Positions 38,939 through 51,371 of a stretch of 64,000 nucleotides of DNA are shown here, in pieces. Origin of the DNA: Algimonas ampicilliniresistens (GTDB lineage: Bacteria; Pseudomonadota; Alphaproteobacteria; Caulobacterales; Maricaulaceae); assembly GCF_030159955.1 (NCBI RefSeq), contig NZ_BSNK01000001.1, positions 1,364,001 to 1,428,000 of the forward strand, given 5' to 3'. Position 1 is the stretch's first letter. Each line of letters starts with the position of its first letter. Made by a program: the position numbers and the translations under genes. The notes under the pieces were generated by a model. That model ran no database searches. It worked only from the letters and a program-made list of their open reading frames with translations, and was not told the DNA's origin.

Positions 38939-40504
38939 TTAATTCACTCCAGCCAATTCAGGGGCCAGTTCTGGGGCTTCCACAGGCACAGCCGTGGCGG
39001 CTTGGAATTCGGAAATCAACTGTTCGACACTCGCCGCTGTTACGTCTGTAACAAGGGCCGGATAAACACCGAGCAAGATCGTAAAGAACGCCAACAATCC
39101 TAAGATCAACCATTCTCGACCCGTGACATCCGTAATCACATCAAGCTTCTCATTGACCTGCTCACCGAAAATTGTCTCGCGGTAGAGATGCAAGGCATAC
39201 ATGGCTGACAGGATCATGCCGAGCGCAGCGCCGGCGGCAACCCATGGGCTAACCTGATAGGCGCCGATCATGGTCAGGATTTCACCCACAAAACCGGATG
39301 TGCCGGGCAATCCAACATTTGCCATGGTGAAGAGCAAGAAGAAGGCCGCGAAGATCGGCATGCGCTTCACCAAACCGCCATAGAAAGCGATGTCGCGCGT
39401 ATGCATCCGGTCATAAACGACACCGACGCAGAAGAAGAGCGCACCAGACACCAGCCCGTGACTGATCATCTGGAACAGACCGCCCTGAATACCCTGCATA
39501 TTGAAAGCAAAAATCCCCATCGTCACGAAGCCCATATGAGCAACGGAACTGTAGGCGATCAGCTTCTTCATGTCGGTCTGACGATAAGCCACCAATGACG
39601 TGTAGATGATCGCGATCACCGACAAGGTGAAGATCAGCGGCGCAAATTGGACAGAGGCGTCCGGGAAATAGGGCAGCGAAAAGCGCAAGAAGCCATAGCC
39701 GCCGAGCTTCAGCAAAATGCCCGCCAGAATAACCGACCCGGCGGTCGGAGCCTGAACGTGCGCATCCGGCAACCAAGTATGGACCGGCCACATCGGCATT
39801 TTCACCGCGAAGGACGCGAAGAAGGCCAGCCACAACCACGTTTGCACATTACCCGGAATATCGAGGTTCTTAAGCGCACGCATATCCGTCGTCGCGTCGG
39901 CAAACTGAACGCCGCTTTGCGCATAGAGCCACAAGATCGCAGCCAACATCAACACAGATCCGAGCAGCGTGTAGAGGAAGAACTTATAAGAGGCGTAGAT
40001 GCGGTTCGCCCCGCCCCACACACCAATGATCAAAAACATCGGGATCAGGACCGCCTCGAAGAAGATGTAGAACAGTACCAGATCAAGCGCGCAGAACACA
40101 CCGATCATCAGGCTTTCCAGCAATAGGAAAGCGATCATGTAATCGGTTTTCCGTTCTTTGATGGATATCTCTGAGGCCAAAATACAGAGCGGGGTCAGGA
40201 AGGCCGTCAGCAGAATGAACAACACAGAGATGCCGTCAACACCCATACGGAAATCGATCCCGCCGCCGAGCCATGGGGCTTCGTCAACGAACTGAAAACC
40301 CGGATTTGACGCATCGAAGTCGATGACAAGCACAACGGACAACAGCAATACGATCAGGCTGACCAACAAAGCGGTACGCGGCGCATTGCGCTCCATCTGA
40401 TCACGGCCATCGGCCTGTGTCAGGCGCGAGACGAAAGCGAGGAACAGCGCCCCAATAAGCGGAATGGCAACCAATGCCGGAAGAATGGGAAGGTCTGAGA
40501 ACAT
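38939..40504 (-). CDS. nuoM: NuoM, NADH-quinone oxidoreductase subunit M
   Basis: Antiporter-like membrane subunit of complex I, 521 residues and about fourteen spans. Characteristic segments are [20 protein letters not shown] (conserved Glu on helix 5), [20 protein letters not shown] (lysine and histidine for proton transfer) and [18 protein letters not shown]. The C-terminus ends in a Pro/Glu/Ala-rich tail ([13 protein letters not shown]) of no known role. It sits between nuoL (4 nt gap) and nuoN. Confidence 0.96.
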   Translation of the reverse strand: MFSDLPILPALVAIPLIGALFLAFVSRLTQADGRDQMERNAPRTALLVSLIVLLLSVVLVIDFDASNPGFQFVDEAPWLGGGIDFRMGVDGISVLFILLTAFLTPLCILASEISIKERKTDYMIAFLLLESLMIGVFCALDLVLFYIFFEAVLIPMFLIIGVWGGANRIYASYKFFLYTLLGSVLMLAAILWLYAQSGVQFADATTDMRALKNLDIPGNVQTWLWLAFFASFAVKMPMWPVHTWLPDAHVQAPTAGSVILAGILLKLGGYGFLRFSLPYFPDASVQFAPLIFTLSVIAIIYTSLVAYRQTDMKKLIAYSSVAHMGFVTMGIFAFNMQGIQGGLFQMISHGLVSGALFFCVGVVYDRMHTRDIAFYGGLVKRMPIFAAFFLLFTMANVGLPGTSGFVGEILTMIGAYQVSPWVAAGAALGMILSAMYALHLYRETIFGEQVNEKLDVITDVTGREWLILGLLAFFTILLGVYPALVTDVTAASVEQLISEFQAATAVPVEAPELAPELAGVN

Positions 40505-40508
40505 CGAC

Positions 40509-42557
40509 TTAACCCCCGAAACCGCGAAGGCCGATGACGATCAGGATAGACACCCCGATCAACATGACGAAAGCATAGTGAAAGACCTTACCAGACTGCA
40601 GTCTGGACAGACGGCGGGATGCACCCGCTGTGAAGGCGGCAACACCGTTCGGACCAAACCGGTCGATGATACCAACGTCGATAACTTTCCAGAACACATC
40701 GCCGAGCCAGCGTGCGCCGCGCACGATCGTCACGTCATAAAGCTCGTCAATATACCATTTGTTGAGCAGGAACTGATAGATTGGCGAGCCGCCCGTTTCT
40801 GCTGCATGCGCGATGCGGCGCTCCGTCCCGCCGTTGCGATACATGAAGAAGGCCAAAACAAAGCCGAGCGCTGAAACGACTAGCGGTGAGAATAGAACCC
40901 AGAGTGGGAAGTGATGTCCGCCGCCATGGTCTTCGCCAGCGCTCTCATAACCTTCGGCAGCCGCGTAGAGGTTTGTTGGGGCCATCGCATGCTCTGCGCC
41001 ACCTTCGATTGGCAGTGCGCCGTGCCAGAAGCCGCCATAGCCATACATGAAGCTCTTATAGAAGATCGCCCCGGCGAAGATTGCCCCAATCGAAAGAACG
41101 ATGAGCGGGACCCGCATCGACCACGGGCTTTCATGCGCATGCTCGAACGTATGGTGATCGCTGCGATAGCGGCCGTGGAACGTCATAAAGATCAGGCGCC
41201 AGCTATAAAAGCTGGTCATGAAGGCGGCAATCAGCCCCATCCAGAAGGCAAACACAGCCGCATTATTGCCGCCGCCTGCACCCACCGCATAAGCGGCTTC
41301 GATGATGGCGTCCTTCGAGAAGAAGCCAGCAAAGCCCCAACCCAGTAACGGCATACCAATACCGGTCAGGGCCAAGGTACCGATAATCATCCCGGCATAG
41401 GTCCACGGAACCTTGCGCCAGATACCGCCCATTTTGCGCATATCTTGTTCGTGGTGGAGGGCATGAATGACAGACCCAGCCCCGAGGAAGAGCAATGCTT
41501 TAAAGAACGCGTGCGTAAAGAGGTGGAACATGGCTGCATTATAAGCGCCAACGCCCGCTGCGAAGAACATGTAGCCGAGCTGCGAACAGGTCGAATAGGC
41601 AATGACCCGTTTAATGTCATTTTGCACCAGACCGACGGTCGCGGCGAAGAAGGCTGTAAACGCGCCAACAATGGTGATGAAGCCCGACGTGATCGGGGCG
41701 ACTTCGTAAATTGGGAATGCGCGACATACGAGGAAAACACCCGCTGTCACCATGGTCGCAGCGTGAATCAAGGCCGAAACAGGTGTCGGGCCTTCCATCG
41801 CATCCGGCAACCACACATGCAGCACGAACTGCGCCGACTTACCCATTGCACCGATGAAGAGCAGCATCGCGATCAACTCGATGGCATTGACATCAAGGCC
41901 AAGGAAATCGAGGCGGCGGTCACTATTCTCGGCAATCGCTGCGAATACGACGTCGAATTCGACCGAGCCGAAAACGAGGAAGATCGTCATGATGCCGAGC
42001 GCGAGGCCAACATCGCCGACCCGGTTGGTTACAAAGGCTTTGATCGCAGCCGCATTGGCGGACGGTTTTTTGTAATAATAGCCAATCAACAGATAGCTGG
42101 CGAGGCCAACCCCTTCCCAACCGAAGAAGAGCTGGATGAAGTTATCCGACGTCACCAGCATCAGCATGGCGAACGTAAAGAGCGACAAATAAGCGAAGAA
42201 GCGCGGCTTGTAAGCGTCATCCTCCATATAGCCCCAGCTATAAAGATGGACGAGCGCAGAGACCGTGTTCACGACGATCAGCATCACGGCTGTCAGCGTG
42301 TCGATTTTCAGTGCCCAGTCAGCTTTCAGCCCGCCAATATCCATCCAGCGCATCAGCGTGATGGTGGTATCCGGCGCATCGCCGAACCCGATCCTAGCGA
42401 AAGCGACCCATGATAGGATCGCAGACAGAAACAACAGCCCGGTCGTGACGATCATGCTGGCCTTTTCGGGCAAGCGAGCGCCGCCAAAGCGCGTGCCCGC
42501 CAGGCCGGCAATGATAGCGCCAATCAGCGGGGCGAAAACGATTGTTTGGTAGAGCAA
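40509..42557 (-). CDS. nuoL: NuoL, NADH-quinone oxidoreductase subunit L
   Basis: The distal proton-pumping subunit of complex I, 682 residues with a long lateral helix near the C-terminus. Motifs are [59 protein letters not shown] and [20 protein letters not shown]. The C-terminal section includes a His-rich loop ([13 protein letters not shown]). The start is 4 nt after the nuoK stop. Confidence 0.96.
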   Translation of the reverse strand: MLYQTIVFAPLIGAIIAGLAGTRFGGARLPEKASMIVTTGLLFLSAILSWVAFARIGFGDAPDTTITLMRWMDIGGLKADWALKIDTLTAVMLIVVNTVSALVHLYSWGYMEDDAYKPRFFAYLSLFTFAMLMLVTSDNFIQLFFGWEGVGLASYLLIGYYYKKPSANAAAIKAFVTNRVGDVGLALGIMTIFLVFGSVEFDVVFAAIAENSDRRLDFLGLDVNAIELIAMLLFIGAMGKSAQFVLHVWLPDAMEGPTPVSALIHAATMVTAGVFLVCRAFPIYEVAPITSGFITIVGAFTAFFAATVGLVQNDIKRVIAYSTCSQLGYMFFAAGVGAYNAAMFHLFTHAFFKALLFLGAGSVIHALHHEQDMRKMGGIWRKVPWTYAGMIIGTLALTGIGMPLLGWGFAGFFSKDAIIEAAYAVGAGGGNNAAVFAFWMGLIAAFMTSFYSWRLIFMTFHGRYRSDHHTFEHAHESPWSMRVPLIVLSIGAIFAGAIFYKSFMYGYGGFWHGALPIEGGAEHAMAPTNLYAAAEGYESAGEDHGGGHHFPLWVLFSPLVVSALGFVLAFFMYRNGGTERRIAHAAETGGSPIYQFLLNKWYIDELYDVTIVRGARWLGDVFWKVIDVGIIDRFGPNGVAAFTAGASRRLSRLQSGKVFHYAFVMLIGVSILIVIGLRGFGG

Positions 42558-42561
42558 CGGA

Positions 42562-42891
42562 TCAGCCCTTCATCAGGTCGATGTCTTCGACCTGGATGTT
42601 GCCGCGATTGCGGAAGTAAACGACGAGGATGGCGAGACCGACAGCCGCTTCAGCAGCCGCAACAGTCAAAATGAATAGAGCGAAGATTTGCCCGTCAATC
42701 GGGTTCACACCCGGAGCGGCAGGCATATGCGCTGAGAAAGCCACGAAATTAATGTTCACGGCGAGCAGGATTAGCTCGACGCACATCAGGATGACGATCA
42801 CATTCTTGCGGTTCACAAAAATGCCGAACACGCCGATCATGAACAAGATCGCGGCAACGATCAGGTAATGTGAAAGTCCGATTGCCATCAT
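42562..42891 (-). CDS. nuoK: NuoK, NADH-quinone oxidoreductase subunit K
   Basis: Small membrane-arm subunit with three spans, 109 residues. The conserved glutamates appear in [20 protein letters not shown] and in [20 protein letters not shown]. Either of the two tandem ATGs (42891 or 42888) may be used, and GGGAGGGG lies just upstream. The C-terminal DLMKG extends slightly past the usual end. Confidence 0.95.
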   Translation of the reverse strand: MMAIGLSHYLIVAAILFMIGVFGIFVNRKNVIVILMCVELILLAVNINFVAFSAHMPAAPGVNPIDGQIFALFILTVAAAEAAVGLAILVVYFRNRGNIQVEDIDLMKG

Positions 42892-42911
42892 TCCCCTCCC
42901 AGCCGCGCGGG

Positions 42912-43511
42912 CTAGCCGAGCCCCTGTCCGGGTTCGATATCAACAAGTTCCACACCCTCTTCGCGGGTGCGGGCCATCTGTGCATTAGCGTCCTGACGAC
43001 GCACGCCTTCGCGGTCACGCAAGGTCAGAACAATCGCGCCAATCATAGCGACAAGTAGAATAAACCCAGCCGCTTCGAACGCACCCGCATATTTGGTGTA
43101 GAGCACCGCGCCAAAGGCTTCGAGATTGCTCATCGTCGGATCTGCGGGGACGAGTGGACGTCCACCCTCTGAGAAATAGGCCGCGCCGAGAAAGATCATT
43201 TCGATCAGCAATATCCCGGCAATAATGGCCCCGATGGGCGCGTAGGATAGAAAGCCCTTCTTGAGTTCGACAAAATCAACGTCGAGCATCATCACCACGA
43301 ACAAGAACAACACCGCGACCGCGCCGACGTAAACCATTACCAAAAGCAGCGCGAGAAACTCAGCGCCCATAAGAATGAAAAGACCTGCCGCACTGAAGAA
43401 AGTGAGGATCAGGAACATCACTGAATGCACAGGGTTACGTGATGCGACGACCATGAAGGCGGCTGCGATAGCAACAGTGGCGAGTATGTAGAATGCGATG
43501 GCCGCGATCAC
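42912..43511 (-). CDS. nuoJ: NuoJ, NADH-quinone oxidoreductase subunit J
   Basis: Membrane-arm subunit of complex I carrying the helix that forms a π-bulge near the quinone side, 199 residues with five spans. Family segments are [40 protein letters not shown] and VVMMLDVDF. The start codon is GTG at 43511. It lies 57 nt after nuoI, the largest gap inside the nuo operon except where the leader precedes nuoA. Confidence 0.95.
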   Translation of the reverse strand: MIAAIAFYILATVAIAAAFMVVASRNPVHSVMFLILTFFSAAGLFILMGAEFLALLLVMVYVGAVAVLFLFVVMMLDVDFVELKKGFLSYAPIGAIIAGILLIEMIFLGAAYFSEGGRPLVPADPTMSNLEAFGAVLYTKYAGAFEAAGFILLVAMIGAIVLTLRDREGVRRQDANAQMARTREEGVELVDIEPGQGLG

Positions 43512-43568
43512 GTCTGGCTCTCTTCTTTCTGTCCACTTCCGGAACCCCGGAGGCGGAATCGCGCCCCT

Positions 43569-44057
43569 TTAACGGTAGGGCGCATCCATGGCTAGGTTCT
43601 TGGCAATTTCAGTCTCCCAACGATCCCCATTCGCGAGCAGCTTTTCTTTGTCATAGTAAAGCTCCTCACGGGTTTCGGTGGCAAATTCGTAATTCGGCCC
43701 TTCGACAATCGCGTCGACGGGACAGGCTTCCTGACACAGGCCGCAATAAATGCATTTGACCATGTCGATATCGTAGCGAGTCGTGCGGCGCGATCCGTCA
43801 GGGCGCGGCTCGGCTTCAATGATGATCGCCTGCGCCGGGCAAATCGCTTCACACAGCTTGCACGCAATGCAGCGTTCTTCGCCGGACGGATAGCGACGCA
43901 AGACGTGCTCCCCGCGAAAACGTGGGCTGAGCGGCCCCTTCTCGTTCGGATAGTTGATCGTCACTTTGGGACGGAATAAAAACTTCATGGCGAGGCCGAA
44001 AGCGCTCACAAATTCGAGCAGCAGAGCACCCCGAATGAATTGCTTTACACGGGACAT
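43569..44057 (-). CDS. nuoI: NuoI, NADH-quinone oxidoreductase subunit I
   Basis: Peripheral subunit holding iron-sulfur clusters N6a and N6b. The 162 residues contain two 4Fe-4S ferredoxin motifs, [16 protein letters not shown] and [16 protein letters not shown], after the family segment [17 protein letters not shown]. The ATG at 44057 shares one base with the nuoH stop (TAATG); the in-frame region upstream lies within nuoH and is not part of the protein. Confidence 0.97.
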   Translation of the reverse strand: MSRVKQFIRGALLLEFVSAFGLAMKFLFRPKVTINYPNEKGPLSPRFRGEHVLRRYPSGEERCIACKLCEAICPAQAIIIEAEPRPDGSRRTTRYDIDMVKCIYCGLCQEACPVDAIVEGPNYEFATETREELYYDKEKLLANGDRWETEIAKNLAMDAPYR

Positions 44058-45163
44058 TATGTGGCTCCCGTAAAGACGACGACGCCAGAAACGATCAACA
44101 CAGCGACGATAGAGGTCGGCAAGAACACCTTCCAACCCAGACGCATCAGTTGGTCATAGCGGTAACGCGGCACAATCGCCTTCACCATCGCAAACAAGAA
44201 GAAGATGAACGCCGTTTTGAGGAAGAACCAGAAGACACCGGGCAGGAACTGGACCCCAATATCGATTGGCGCGTGCCAGCCGCCGAGAAACAGGATCACC
44301 ATCATCGCTGAAAGCAGCATGATGTTCACATATTCAGCAAAGAAGAACATCAGGAATGGGGTCGAGGAATACTCAACCTGATAGCCCGCGACGAGTTCTG
44401 ATTCCGCTTCAGGCAAGTCAAATGGTGGGCGGTTAGTTTCCGCGAGTGCGCTGATGAAGAACAACACACCCATATAGAACAGGACCGGAGTCAGAATGTA
44501 GTTCGCCAGCCCCAACTCTGTGGACGGGTTCAACCGGAACATGTTCCAGTTCCAGAAACCACCAGCTTGCGTGTTGACGATTTCAGTTAAGTTCATCGAG
44601 CCGGTGACGAAGATCACGGTCAGAATGATAAAGCCAATCGACACTTCGTAAGACACCATCTGCGCAGCAGAACGAAGCGCGCCCATGAAGGGGTATTTAG
44701 AGTTAGACGCCCAACCGCCAATCATGATGCCGTAAACGCCGAGCGAACTGATCGCGAGCACGTAGAGAACACCGATATTAATGTCTGAGATCACCCAACC
44801 CGGGGCGACAGGAATCACAGCCCAAGCCAGAAACGCCATTACTAGCGCAATGAGCGGCGCGAGGATAAACAAGAACTTGTCCGAGCCAGCAGGCACGACA
44901 ATTTCCTTGAAGAAGAACTTGAGCGCATCCGCGATCGTCTGAAGCAACCCAAAAGCACCGACGACATTGGGGCCGCGTCGCATCTGAACGGCGGCCCAGA
45001 TCTTCCGATCCGCGAGCACCAACGCAGCCACCAGCAATGCCAGAACAATAACGAAACCAAGCACTTGCAGAAGTTTTAGGAGAAGCCAGAGACCCCAATT
45101 CGGTTCGTCCGCAGCGACGCCAACGACAGCTTGGAAAATCGGCATGTTAATCAGCTCGATCAT
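44057..45163 (-). CDS. nuoH: NuoH, NADH-quinone oxidoreductase subunit H
   Basis: Membrane subunit that, with NuoB and NuoD, builds the quinone chamber. In 368 residues and about eight spans it shows [77 protein letters not shown] and [12 protein letters not shown]-like [13 protein letters not shown]. The start overlaps the nuoG stop by 4 nt (ATGA). Confidence 0.97.
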   Translation of the reverse strand: MIELINMPIFQAVVGVAADEPNWGLWLLLKLLQVLGFVIVLALLVAALVLADRKIWAAVQMRRGPNVVGAFGLLQTIADALKFFFKEIVVPAGSDKFLFILAPLIALVMAFLAWAVIPVAPGWVISDINIGVLYVLAISSLGVYGIMIGGWASNSKYPFMGALRSAAQMVSYEVSIGFIILTVIFVTGSMNLTEIVNTQAGGFWNWNMFRLNPSTELGLANYILTPVLFYMGVLFFISALAETNRPPFDLPEAESELVAGYQVEYSSTPFLMFFFAEYVNIMLLSAMMVILFLGGWHAPIDIGVQFLPGVFWFFLKTAFIFFLFAMVKAIVPRYRYDQLMRLGWKVFLPTSIVAVLIVSGVVVFTGAT

Positions 45164-47268
45164 TCCGCTGCCTCCGGAAAGGTCTGCTCATCCAACACGG
45201 CGGAACATTCTGCCATGACATTGGACGCACGCGCGATTGGGTTCGTCATATAGAAGTCGCCAATTGGGCTTTTGAGAGGCGCATCTGAAAGCGGGCCGTC
45301 CGTTCCCAGTTGAGTGAGGTCGAACGCCGCAGCCCCGACCGCGCCCGGCGCATAGCCCAGCGATCCGAATGTCGGATGTTTCTCAACCATCTGATCGCGA
45401 AGATCCGACTGATTGTCGAAGGGCAGGACCCGACCGACCGCAGCAGACAAAGCCCGCAAAATAGCCCAATCTTCTTTGGCCATACCTTTTGGCGGCACAG
45501 CACGAATGCCCATCTGCACTCGGCCTTCCGTATTCACGTAAAGGCCGTCTTTTTCAGTGTAGGCGCAGCCCGGCAGAATGATGTCAGCGACATGCGCGCC
45601 CGCATCGCCGTGATGGCCCTGATAGATGACGAAGCTGTCTTTCAATCGGTCCGTATCGAATTCGTCGGCGCCCAGTAGGTAAACCGTTTCAATGTCGCCG
45701 CTCTCAGCACCCGATAGAATATCGGCCGTGCTCTTACCGTCTTCGCCTGGAATAAATCCAAGGTCGAGACCGCCAACGCGAGCCGCCGCGCTGTGCAGCA
45801 CGTTGAATGCATTCCAGCCGTCGCGAACAAATTTCGGACCGCTCATCAGATTAGCCAAGGCGGAGAGAAGCGTTTGCCCCTCATCGCCGATCAGTGCCCC
45901 TACCCCGACGATGACCATCGGGTTTTCGGCCTTTTTAAAGACTGAGGCGAAGCCTTTGCGAGCCCGACTAAATTTAGCGAGATCAGCGGCGGACGTACCA
46001 ACTTGATCATAATCATAGGTCAAATCGACGGCATCGCCGAGCATGCCCAAGGACAGCTCACCAGTTAGCCAACGCTGACGGATACGCGCATTGATAATCG
46101 GAGCCTCCAGACGCGGATTAGTGCCTACGAATAAAATAGCGTCGGCCTCATCGACCCCTGAAATCGTCGAATTAAAGAGATAGGTTTCGCGCGCGCCAGA
46201 GCCGATTAAGCTACCGTCCTGACGGCAATCAATATTCTGCACACCCAAAGAACCCATCAGTTCCTTCAGCGCATACATAGATTCAGCATCGCAAAGATCG
46301 CCAGCAATCGCGGCGATTTTGCTTGGATCACCCTTCAGCTTTTCGGCCGTGAGTGCGAGCGCTTCATCCCAACCGGCCTGACGTAATTTTCCGTTCTCAC
46401 GAATGAACGGGCGGTCGAGACGCTGGCGAGCCAGGCCGTCCCAGACGAACCGCGTTTTATCGGATATCCATTCTTCGTTCACATCATCATTGACGACCGG
46501 AAGGATGCGCAGAACCGCATCCCGGCGACTATCGACCCGGATGTTAGACCCGACCGCATCCATCACATCGACACTCTCGACTTTGTCGAGTTCCCATGGC
46601 CGCGCATTAAACGCGTAAGGCTTGGACGTCAGAGCCCCGACGGGACAGAGATCGATGACATTGCCGGACAGTTCCGAGGTCAGAGACTTTTCGAGATAGG
46701 TCGTGATGGCGGCATCTTCACCGCGATTAACGAGCCCGATTTCCTGCACGCCCGCGACTTCGGTGATGAACCGAACACATCGCGTGCACTGGATACAGCG
46801 GGTCATGATCGTATTGACCAACGGTCCCATATGCTTGTCGTCAACGGCGCGTTTATTCTCCTCAAAGCGAGAGAAATCACGGCCATAAGCCATCGCTTGA
46901 TCCTGAAGATCGCATTCACCGCCTTGATCACAGATTGGACAATCGAGCGGGTGGTTGATCAGGAGGAATTCCATCACCCCTTCACGGGCCTTTTTGACCA
47001 GTGGGGAATTAGTTTTGATGTGGGCCGGGCTACCATCCCGGTTGGGGCGCAAGTCTTTGACCTGCAGTGCACAGGACGCTTGCGGCTTCGGCGCGCCTTC
47101 CCATTCGACCAGACACATGCGGCAGTTACCCGCCACTGACAGACGCTCATGGTAACAAAAGCGCGGAATCTCCGCCCCACCATATTCTTCACACGCCTGC
47201 ATCAGCGTATACTCAGCCGGCACTTCATGTTCGGTGCCATCGATCCTGATTTTGCGAAGGTCGGTCAT
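45160..47268 (-). CDS. nuoG: NuoG, NADH-quinone oxidoreductase subunit G
   Basis: Largest peripheral subunit, 702 residues. The N-terminal 2Fe-2S domain has cysteines in [18 protein letters not shown] His/Cys 4Fe-4S site follows ([20 protein letters not shown]), then a 4Fe-4S pair region ([14 protein letters not shown]). The molybdopterin-oxidoreductase-like domain makes up the rest (about 220-690) but lacks an enzymatic role in complex I. It starts 2 nt after nuoF. Confidence 0.97.
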   Translation of the reverse strand: MTDLRKIRIDGTEHEVPAEYTLMQACEEYGGAEIPRFCYHERLSVAGNCRMCLVEWEGAPKPQASCALQVKDLRPNRDGSPAHIKTNSPLVKKAREGVMEFLLINHPLDCPICDQGGECDLQDQAMAYGRDFSRFEENKRAVDDKHMGPLVNTIMTRCIQCTRCVRFITEVAGVQEIGLVNRGEDAAITTYLEKSLTSELSGNVIDLCPVGALTSKPYAFNARPWELDKVESVDVMDAVGSNIRVDSRRDAVLRILPVVNDDVNEEWISDKTRFVWDGLARQRLDRPFIRENGKLRQAGWDEALALTAEKLKGDPSKIAAIAGDLCDAESMYALKELMGSLGVQNIDCRQDGSLIGSGARETYLFNSTISGVDEADAILFVGTNPRLEAPIINARIRQRWLTGELSLGMLGDAVDLTYDYDQVGTSAADLAKFSRARKGFASVFKKAENPMVIVGVGALIGDEGQTLLSALANLMSGPKFVRDGWNAFNVLHSAAARVGGLDLGFIPGEDGKSTADILSGAESGDIETVYLLGADEFDTDRLKDSFVIYQGHHGDAGAHVADIILPGCAYTEKDGLYVNTEGRVQMGIRAVPPKGMAKEDWAILRALSAAVGRVLPFDNQSDLRDQMVEKHPTFGSLGYAPGAVGAAAFDLTQLGTDGPLSDAPLKSPIGDFYMTNPIARASNVMAECSAVLDEQTFPEAAE

Positions 47269-47270
47269 GT

Positions 47271-48578
47271 CTATTCAGCTGCCTGCACGAAAACCGGACG
47301 ACCGGCGCGGTAGAGGTCGATGCGATCTTCGATCTCGTGGCGGAAATGGCGGATGAGGCCTTGGATCGGCCATGCGGCGGCGTCGCCAAGGGCGCAGATC
47401 GTATGACCTTCCACCTGTTTAGTCACATCGAGCAACATGTCGATTTCCTTGGTCTCGGCTTCGCCGCGTACCATCCGCTCCATGACGCGCCACATCCAGC
47501 CTGTGCCCTCGCGGCACGGCGTACACTGTCCGCAACTCTCATGTTTGTAGAAATAGCTCAGCCGAGCGATCGCCTTAATAATATCCGTCGAATTATCCAT
47601 GACAATGACAGCGGCTGTCCCCAGCCCGGATTGATGTTCGCGCAGCGCGTCAAAATCCATCAATACCGTATCGCAAATCTCTTTCGGCAAGAGCGGAACA
47701 GAGGAACCGCCAGGAATAATAGCTTTGAGATTGTCCCAGCCGCCACGAACACCTCCCGCATGAGTTTCGATCAATGTTTTCAGTGGGATAGAGAGCGCTT
47801 CCTCAACGTTACACGGCTTATTCACATGACCGGAGATTGAGAAGACTTTCGTGCCTTTATTGTTGTCACGTCCAAAGCTCGCGAACCAGTCCGCGCCGCG
47901 GCGCAGGATTGTCGGAACAACCGCAATCGACTCGACATTATTCACTGTAGTCGGGCAGCCATAGAGGCCAGAGTTGGCCGGGAATGGTGGTTTAAGACGT
48001 GGCTGTCCTTTTTTGCCTTCAAGACTCTCAAGTAGAGCCGTTTCTTCCCCGCAAATATACGCGCCCGCACCATGATGAACGTAAAGATCAAAATCCCAAC
48101 CCGTTCCGCACGCATTCCGGCCGATCAGACCTGCCGCGTAGGCTTCATCGACAGCAGCCTGCAAACGTTGCCGCTCGAACGTATACTCCCCACGAAGATA
48201 TATGTAACAGGCATTGGCCTGCATCGCGAAGGACGCGACGAGACAGCCTTCGATCAGCAGATGCGGATCATGCCGCATCATTTCGCGATCTTTACATGTA
48301 CCCGGTTCAGACTCGTCAGCATTCACGACCAGATAATGCGGACGCTCGCCGACTTCCTTGGGCATGAAAGACCATTTCAACCCCGTCGGGAAACCCGCAC
48401 CGCCGCGACCGCGTAGTCCAGAGGCCTTGACCTGATCAATGATCCAGTCACGTCCCTGGGCCAGCATTTCTGATGTGCCGAGCCATGCGCCCCGGCCGCG
48501 CGCTGCATCCAAGGACCAATCTTGATGACCATAGAGATTAGTAAAAATCCGGTCCTTATCTTGTAGAAGCTGAGGCAT
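47271..48578 (-). CDS. nuoF: NuoF, NADH-quinone oxidoreductase subunit F
   Basis: NADH-binding subunit with FMN and cluster N3, 435 residues. Visible motifs are [16 protein letters not shown] (NADH/FMN glycine loop), [20 protein letters not shown] and the 4Fe-4S motif [16 protein letters not shown] with the final ligand in HTICALGD. It starts 2 nt after nuoE, with which it forms the NADH dehydrogenase module. Confidence 0.97.
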   Translation of the reverse strand: MPQLLQDKDRIFTNLYGHQDWSLDAARGRGAWLGTSEMLAQGRDWIIDQVKASGLRGRGGAGFPTGLKWSFMPKEVGERPHYLVVNADESEPGTCKDREMMRHDPHLLIEGCLVASFAMQANACYIYLRGEYTFERQRLQAAVDEAYAAGLIGRNACGTGWDFDLYVHHGAGAYICGEETALLESLEGKKGQPRLKPPFPANSGLYGCPTTVNNVESIAVVPTILRRGADWFASFGRDNNKGTKVFSISGHVNKPCNVEEALSIPLKTLIETHAGGVRGGWDNLKAIIPGGSSVPLLPKEICDTVLMDFDALREHQSGLGTAAVIVMDNSTDIIKAIARLSYFYKHESCGQCTPCREGTGWMWRVMERMVRGEAETKEIDMLLDVTKQVEGHTICALGDAAAWPIQGLIRHFRHEIEDRIDLYRAGRPVFVQAAE

Positions 48579-48580
48579 GA

Positions 48581-49753
48581 TTAGGCCTTGTCCTTCATTG
48601 CGCGCTTACGCCGAACTGGGGCCTGTTTCGCACCCTTGGGATCTGGCTTGGACTTAGCAGCCCCCTTAGCAAGCACTTTAGCTTGCTTCACCCAATCGTC
48701 ACGCTCAATGCGCCCTGGAAACTTGTCGATGATGGATTCAACGGCCTTGATGTCGGATTTTTTCCAAGCCGCGATCTGTCGGTAATAATACACGCCCTTA
48801 TCGTTTAGATCTGCTTCAAAGACAGGACCGACACCTTTGATTTTCTTGAGATCGTCTGGCGTGCCGTCGCTTGGGCCATCTGTATAGATGAGCTGAGGCT
48901 TCGCCTTAGCTGTCGTGCGTCCCGGAAGTCCTTTTTTAGGCTCGTCTTCGACCAGACCTTTACTGAGGTCCCGTCCAAGATTGCTTGCGCGCTTTTTAGG
49001 GTCGGGGCTCGCTTTACGTTTCGGATCAACCCACCCGCCGCGTGTCGCGCGACGTTCTTTTGGGTCCCATTCGTAATAGTTTAGCTTCACAGATTTTTCG
49101 GCATTCGGAAGCTTCACGAGTTTCTCGATATGAAAGGCCCCTTTGCCGATGAGTGTCTTTTGTCCGCCTTCGGGGGCGGAGTTAAGACGGTCGATTTGTT
49201 GCGGTCCGCGCTCAACGGCCTTCCCAGCAGCCAGATTATCAATCAGAGCCTCAAACGATTCCGGCGTCAGGTCTTCATAGTAGGGATCTTCATCAACATC
49301 GGTTGAAATCTGACACATCGGTGCATTGGCACACGCACCCAAACACTCAACTTCTATCCAGCTAAACTTACCGTCTGCGCTGACAGTGTTTTGCGGACCA
49401 ACTCGCCGGGTCAAAACATCTTTGAGCGCGTCCGAGCCACGCAACCAGCAGGGCGTCGTGCCACACAGTTGGATGTGGTACTCCCCGACCGGGGCCAGGT
49501 TAAACATGGTGTAGAAGGTCGCGACTTCATAGACACGAATATAAGCCATACCGAGCCTGTCGCCGACTTCGCGGAGGATCATCTCCGGCAGCCAACCGCC
49601 AGCGTCCTTTTGGGCAATCCACAGAGCCGGGATCAGCGCAGAGCGCTGCCGATCCGCCGGATACTTCTTGGTCCAACGTGCAATATCAGCCTGTGCTTCA
49701 GGAGACAATTTGACGTCAGTCGGTTGAACGGATGCAAGACGGCGCGCGCTCAT
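48581..49753 (-). CDS. nuoE: NuoE, NADH-quinone oxidoreductase subunit E with long basic and helix-hairpin-helix tail
   Basis: Thioredoxin-like subunit carrying 2Fe-2S cluster N1a, normally about 160-240 residues but 390 here. Residues 1-205 are canonical: [20 protein letters not shown], then the four cysteine ligands in LCGTTPCWL and [12 protein letters not shown]. Residues 206-300 form a Lys/Arg/Pro-rich low-complexity region. About 303-366 is a helix-hairpin-helix-like module ([20 protein letters not shown] … [10 protein letters not shown]) like the one that ends S2 in this window. A highly basic tail follows. Such extensions occur in alphaproteobacterial NuoE. The start overlaps the nuoD stop by 4 nt. 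Confidence 0.95.
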   Translation of the reverse strand: MSARRLASVQPTDVKLSPEAQADIARWTKKYPADRQRSALIPALWIAQKDAGGWLPEMILREVGDRLGMAYIRVYEVATFYTMFNLAPVGEYHIQLCGTTPCWLRGSDALKDVLTRRVGPQNTVSADGKFSWIEVECLGACANAPMCQISTDVDEDPYYEDLTPESFEALIDNLAAGKAVERGPQQIDRLNSAPEGGQKTLIGKGAFHIEKLVKLPNAEKSVKLNYYEWDPKERRATRGGWVDPKRKASPDPKKRASNLGRDLSKGLVEDEPKKGLPGRTTAKAKPQLIYTDGPSDGTPDDLKKIKGVGPVFEADLNDKGVYYYRQIAAWKKSDIKAVESIIDKFPGRIERDDWVKQAKVLAKGAAKSKPDPKGAKQAPVRRKRAMKDKA

Positions 49754-50949
49754 CGGTCGACCTCCCCAAACACGATGTCGAGCGAGCCAAGAATGGCGGA
49801 TACGTCAGCCAGCATATGACCCTTATTAAGATAGTCCATCGCCGCGAGATGCGGGAAGCCCGGCGCGCGGATCTTACAACGATAGGGCTGATTGGTGCCG
49901 TCAGAGACGAGGTAGACCCCGAATTCACCCTTGGGCGCTTCGACAGCTGTGTAGACTTCGCCTTCCGGAACTTTAAACCCTTCAGTGTAAAGCTTGAAGT
50001 GATGGATAAGCGCTTCCATCGACTGCTTCATTTCGGCGCGACGCGGCGGAACAAACTTATTGTTCTGGGTCATGACCGGACCTTCCGGCATCATTTCCAG
50101 CGCCTGCTTCATGATCTTCACAGATTCGTACATTTCATCGACGCGGCATAGATAGCGATCATAACAATCGCCATTTTTCCCGAGCGGAATTTTGAAATCG
50201 AGTTCGTTATAGACTTCGTATGGCTGATTGCGACGCAAATCCCACGGGATACCAGAGCCACGGACCATCACGCCCGTGAAACCGAGATCGTAGCAATCCT
50301 GTTTTGACACGACGCCAATATCGACATTGCGCTGTTTGAAAATCCGGTTTTCGGTCAGCAGCGTTTCAATTTCCTGCAGCTTCTCAGGAAATTGGTCGCA
50401 CCAGACTAGCAGGTCATTGATCAGCGCAGGCGGGAGGTCTTGATGCACACCGCCGGGACGGAAATAATTTGCGTGCATGCGCGATCCGCACGCACGCTCA
50501 TAAAACACCATCAACTTTTCGCGCTCTTCAAAACCCCAAAGCGGCGGCGTCAGTGCGCCCACATCCATGGCTTGAGTCGTGATATTGAGCAGATGCGAAA
50601 GAACCCGTCCGATTTCACAATAGATCACGCGAATGAAAGATGCGCGACGCGGCACTTCGATACCGGCCAGTTTCTCAATCGCCATGCAGAACGCATGCTC
50701 TTGGTTCATCGGCGCGACATAATCGAGCCGGTCAAAATATGGGATCGCTTGCAGATAAGTCTTATGTTCGATCAGCTTTTCAGTGCCGCGGTGCAGCAGG
50801 CCAATATGCGGGTCGACACGGTCAACAATCTCACCTTCCAACTCCAACACAAGGCGCAGCACGCCATGCGCCGCCGGGTGTTGCGGGCCGAAATTGATCG
50901 TAAAGCGACGATCTTGCTCGTCCGTGATGAGGGCTTCGGTACTGGCCAT
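49750..50949 (-). CDS. nuoD: NuoD, NADH-quinone oxidoreductase subunit D
   Basis: 49-kDa subunit lining the quinone site, 399 residues. Family segments are [20 protein letters not shown] (quinone-proximal His), [39 protein letters not shown] and [12 protein letters not shown] at the C-terminus. The ATG shares a base with the stop of the embedded GFA gene, so its translation is coupled to that gene rather than directly to nuoC. Confidence 0.97.
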   Translation of the reverse strand: MASTEALITDEQDRRFTINFGPQHPAAHGVLRLVLELEGEIVDRVDPHIGLLHRGTEKLIEHKTYLQAIPYFDRLDYVAPMNQEHAFCMAIEKLAGIEVPRRASFIRVIYCEIGRVLSHLLNITTQAMDVGALTPPLWGFEEREKLMVFYERACGSRMHANYFRPGGVHQDLPPALINDLLVWCDQFPEKLQEIETLLTENRIFKQRNVDIGVVSKQDCYDLGFTGVMVRGSGIPWDLRRNQPYEVYNELDFKIPLGKNGDCYDRYLCRVDEMYESVKIMKQALEMMPEGPVMTQNNKFVPPRRAEMKQSMEALIHHFKLYTEGFKVPEGEVYTAVEAPKGEFGVYLVSDGTNQPYRCKIRAPGFPHLAAMDYLNKGHMLADVSAILGSLDIVFGEVDR

Positions 50950-51371
50950 TATGCGCCCTGCCCTTCAGAGACCATTTTCATAACGTCCGCTTCGGTCATC
51001 TTGGTCGTGTCTTGTGCAAAGTCGTAATAGTCCGGCTTAGAGTCTATATAAACTTCGTGATCCAAGCGCAGATCGCCGACGCCTTCGATTAGATCGACGG
51101 CGACAATATTGATCGACTTATCCTTCAAGCGCCATGCGATAGAGCCGCCGCAGTTCTTACAAAACAGGCGATCTGCCCATTCCGATGAGTTGTATACCGC
51201 CAGCCCGTCTTCCTTGGTGAAGCTCAACGTATCACCGCAATCGAGAGCGAAAAATGGCCCAGCATTGCTTTTGCGGCACATGTCACAGTGACACACACCG
51301 ACATCGCTGTTTTTCGGCACAACCGTGAAGGCCACGGAACCGCACAGACACTGACCTTGATGTTGAGACAT
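50949..51371 (-). CDS. GFA/CENP-V-family zinc protein embedded in the nuo operon
   Basis: A 140-residue protein of the glutathione-dependent formaldehyde-activating enzyme-like (GFA/CENP-V) family. Zinc ligands are visible in [26 protein letters not shown] and [14 protein letters not shown]. Most members of this family have no proven formaldehyde activity, so no reaction is assigned. It overlaps both neighbours by one base (TAATG at nuoC/GFA and GFA/nuoD), so it is made together with complex I. The rest of the operon has the standard order. Composition looks like its neighbours. Confidence 0.9.
   Translation of the reverse strand: MSQHQGQCLCGSVAFTVVPKNSDVGVCHCDMCRKSNAGPFFALDCGDTLSFTKEDGLAVYNSSEWADRLFCKNCGGSIAWRLKDKSINIVAVDLIEGVGDLRLDHEVYIDSKPDYYDFAQDTTKMTEADVMKMVSEGQGA

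Noticed and set aside
41445-42413. A 322-codon open frame on the + strand
   Set aside because: It lies wholly antisense to nuoL, is dominated by Glu, Arg and Asp as expected from reversed membrane-protein codons, and has no family similarity.
43512-43568. Possible small gene between nuoI and nuoJ
   Set aside because: The 57-nt gap has no start codon with a ribosome site and no conserved-looking frame.
47697-47713. GAAC pair resembling a LexA box
   Set aside because: The two GAAC copies are separated by four bases rather than seven and lie inside nuoF.
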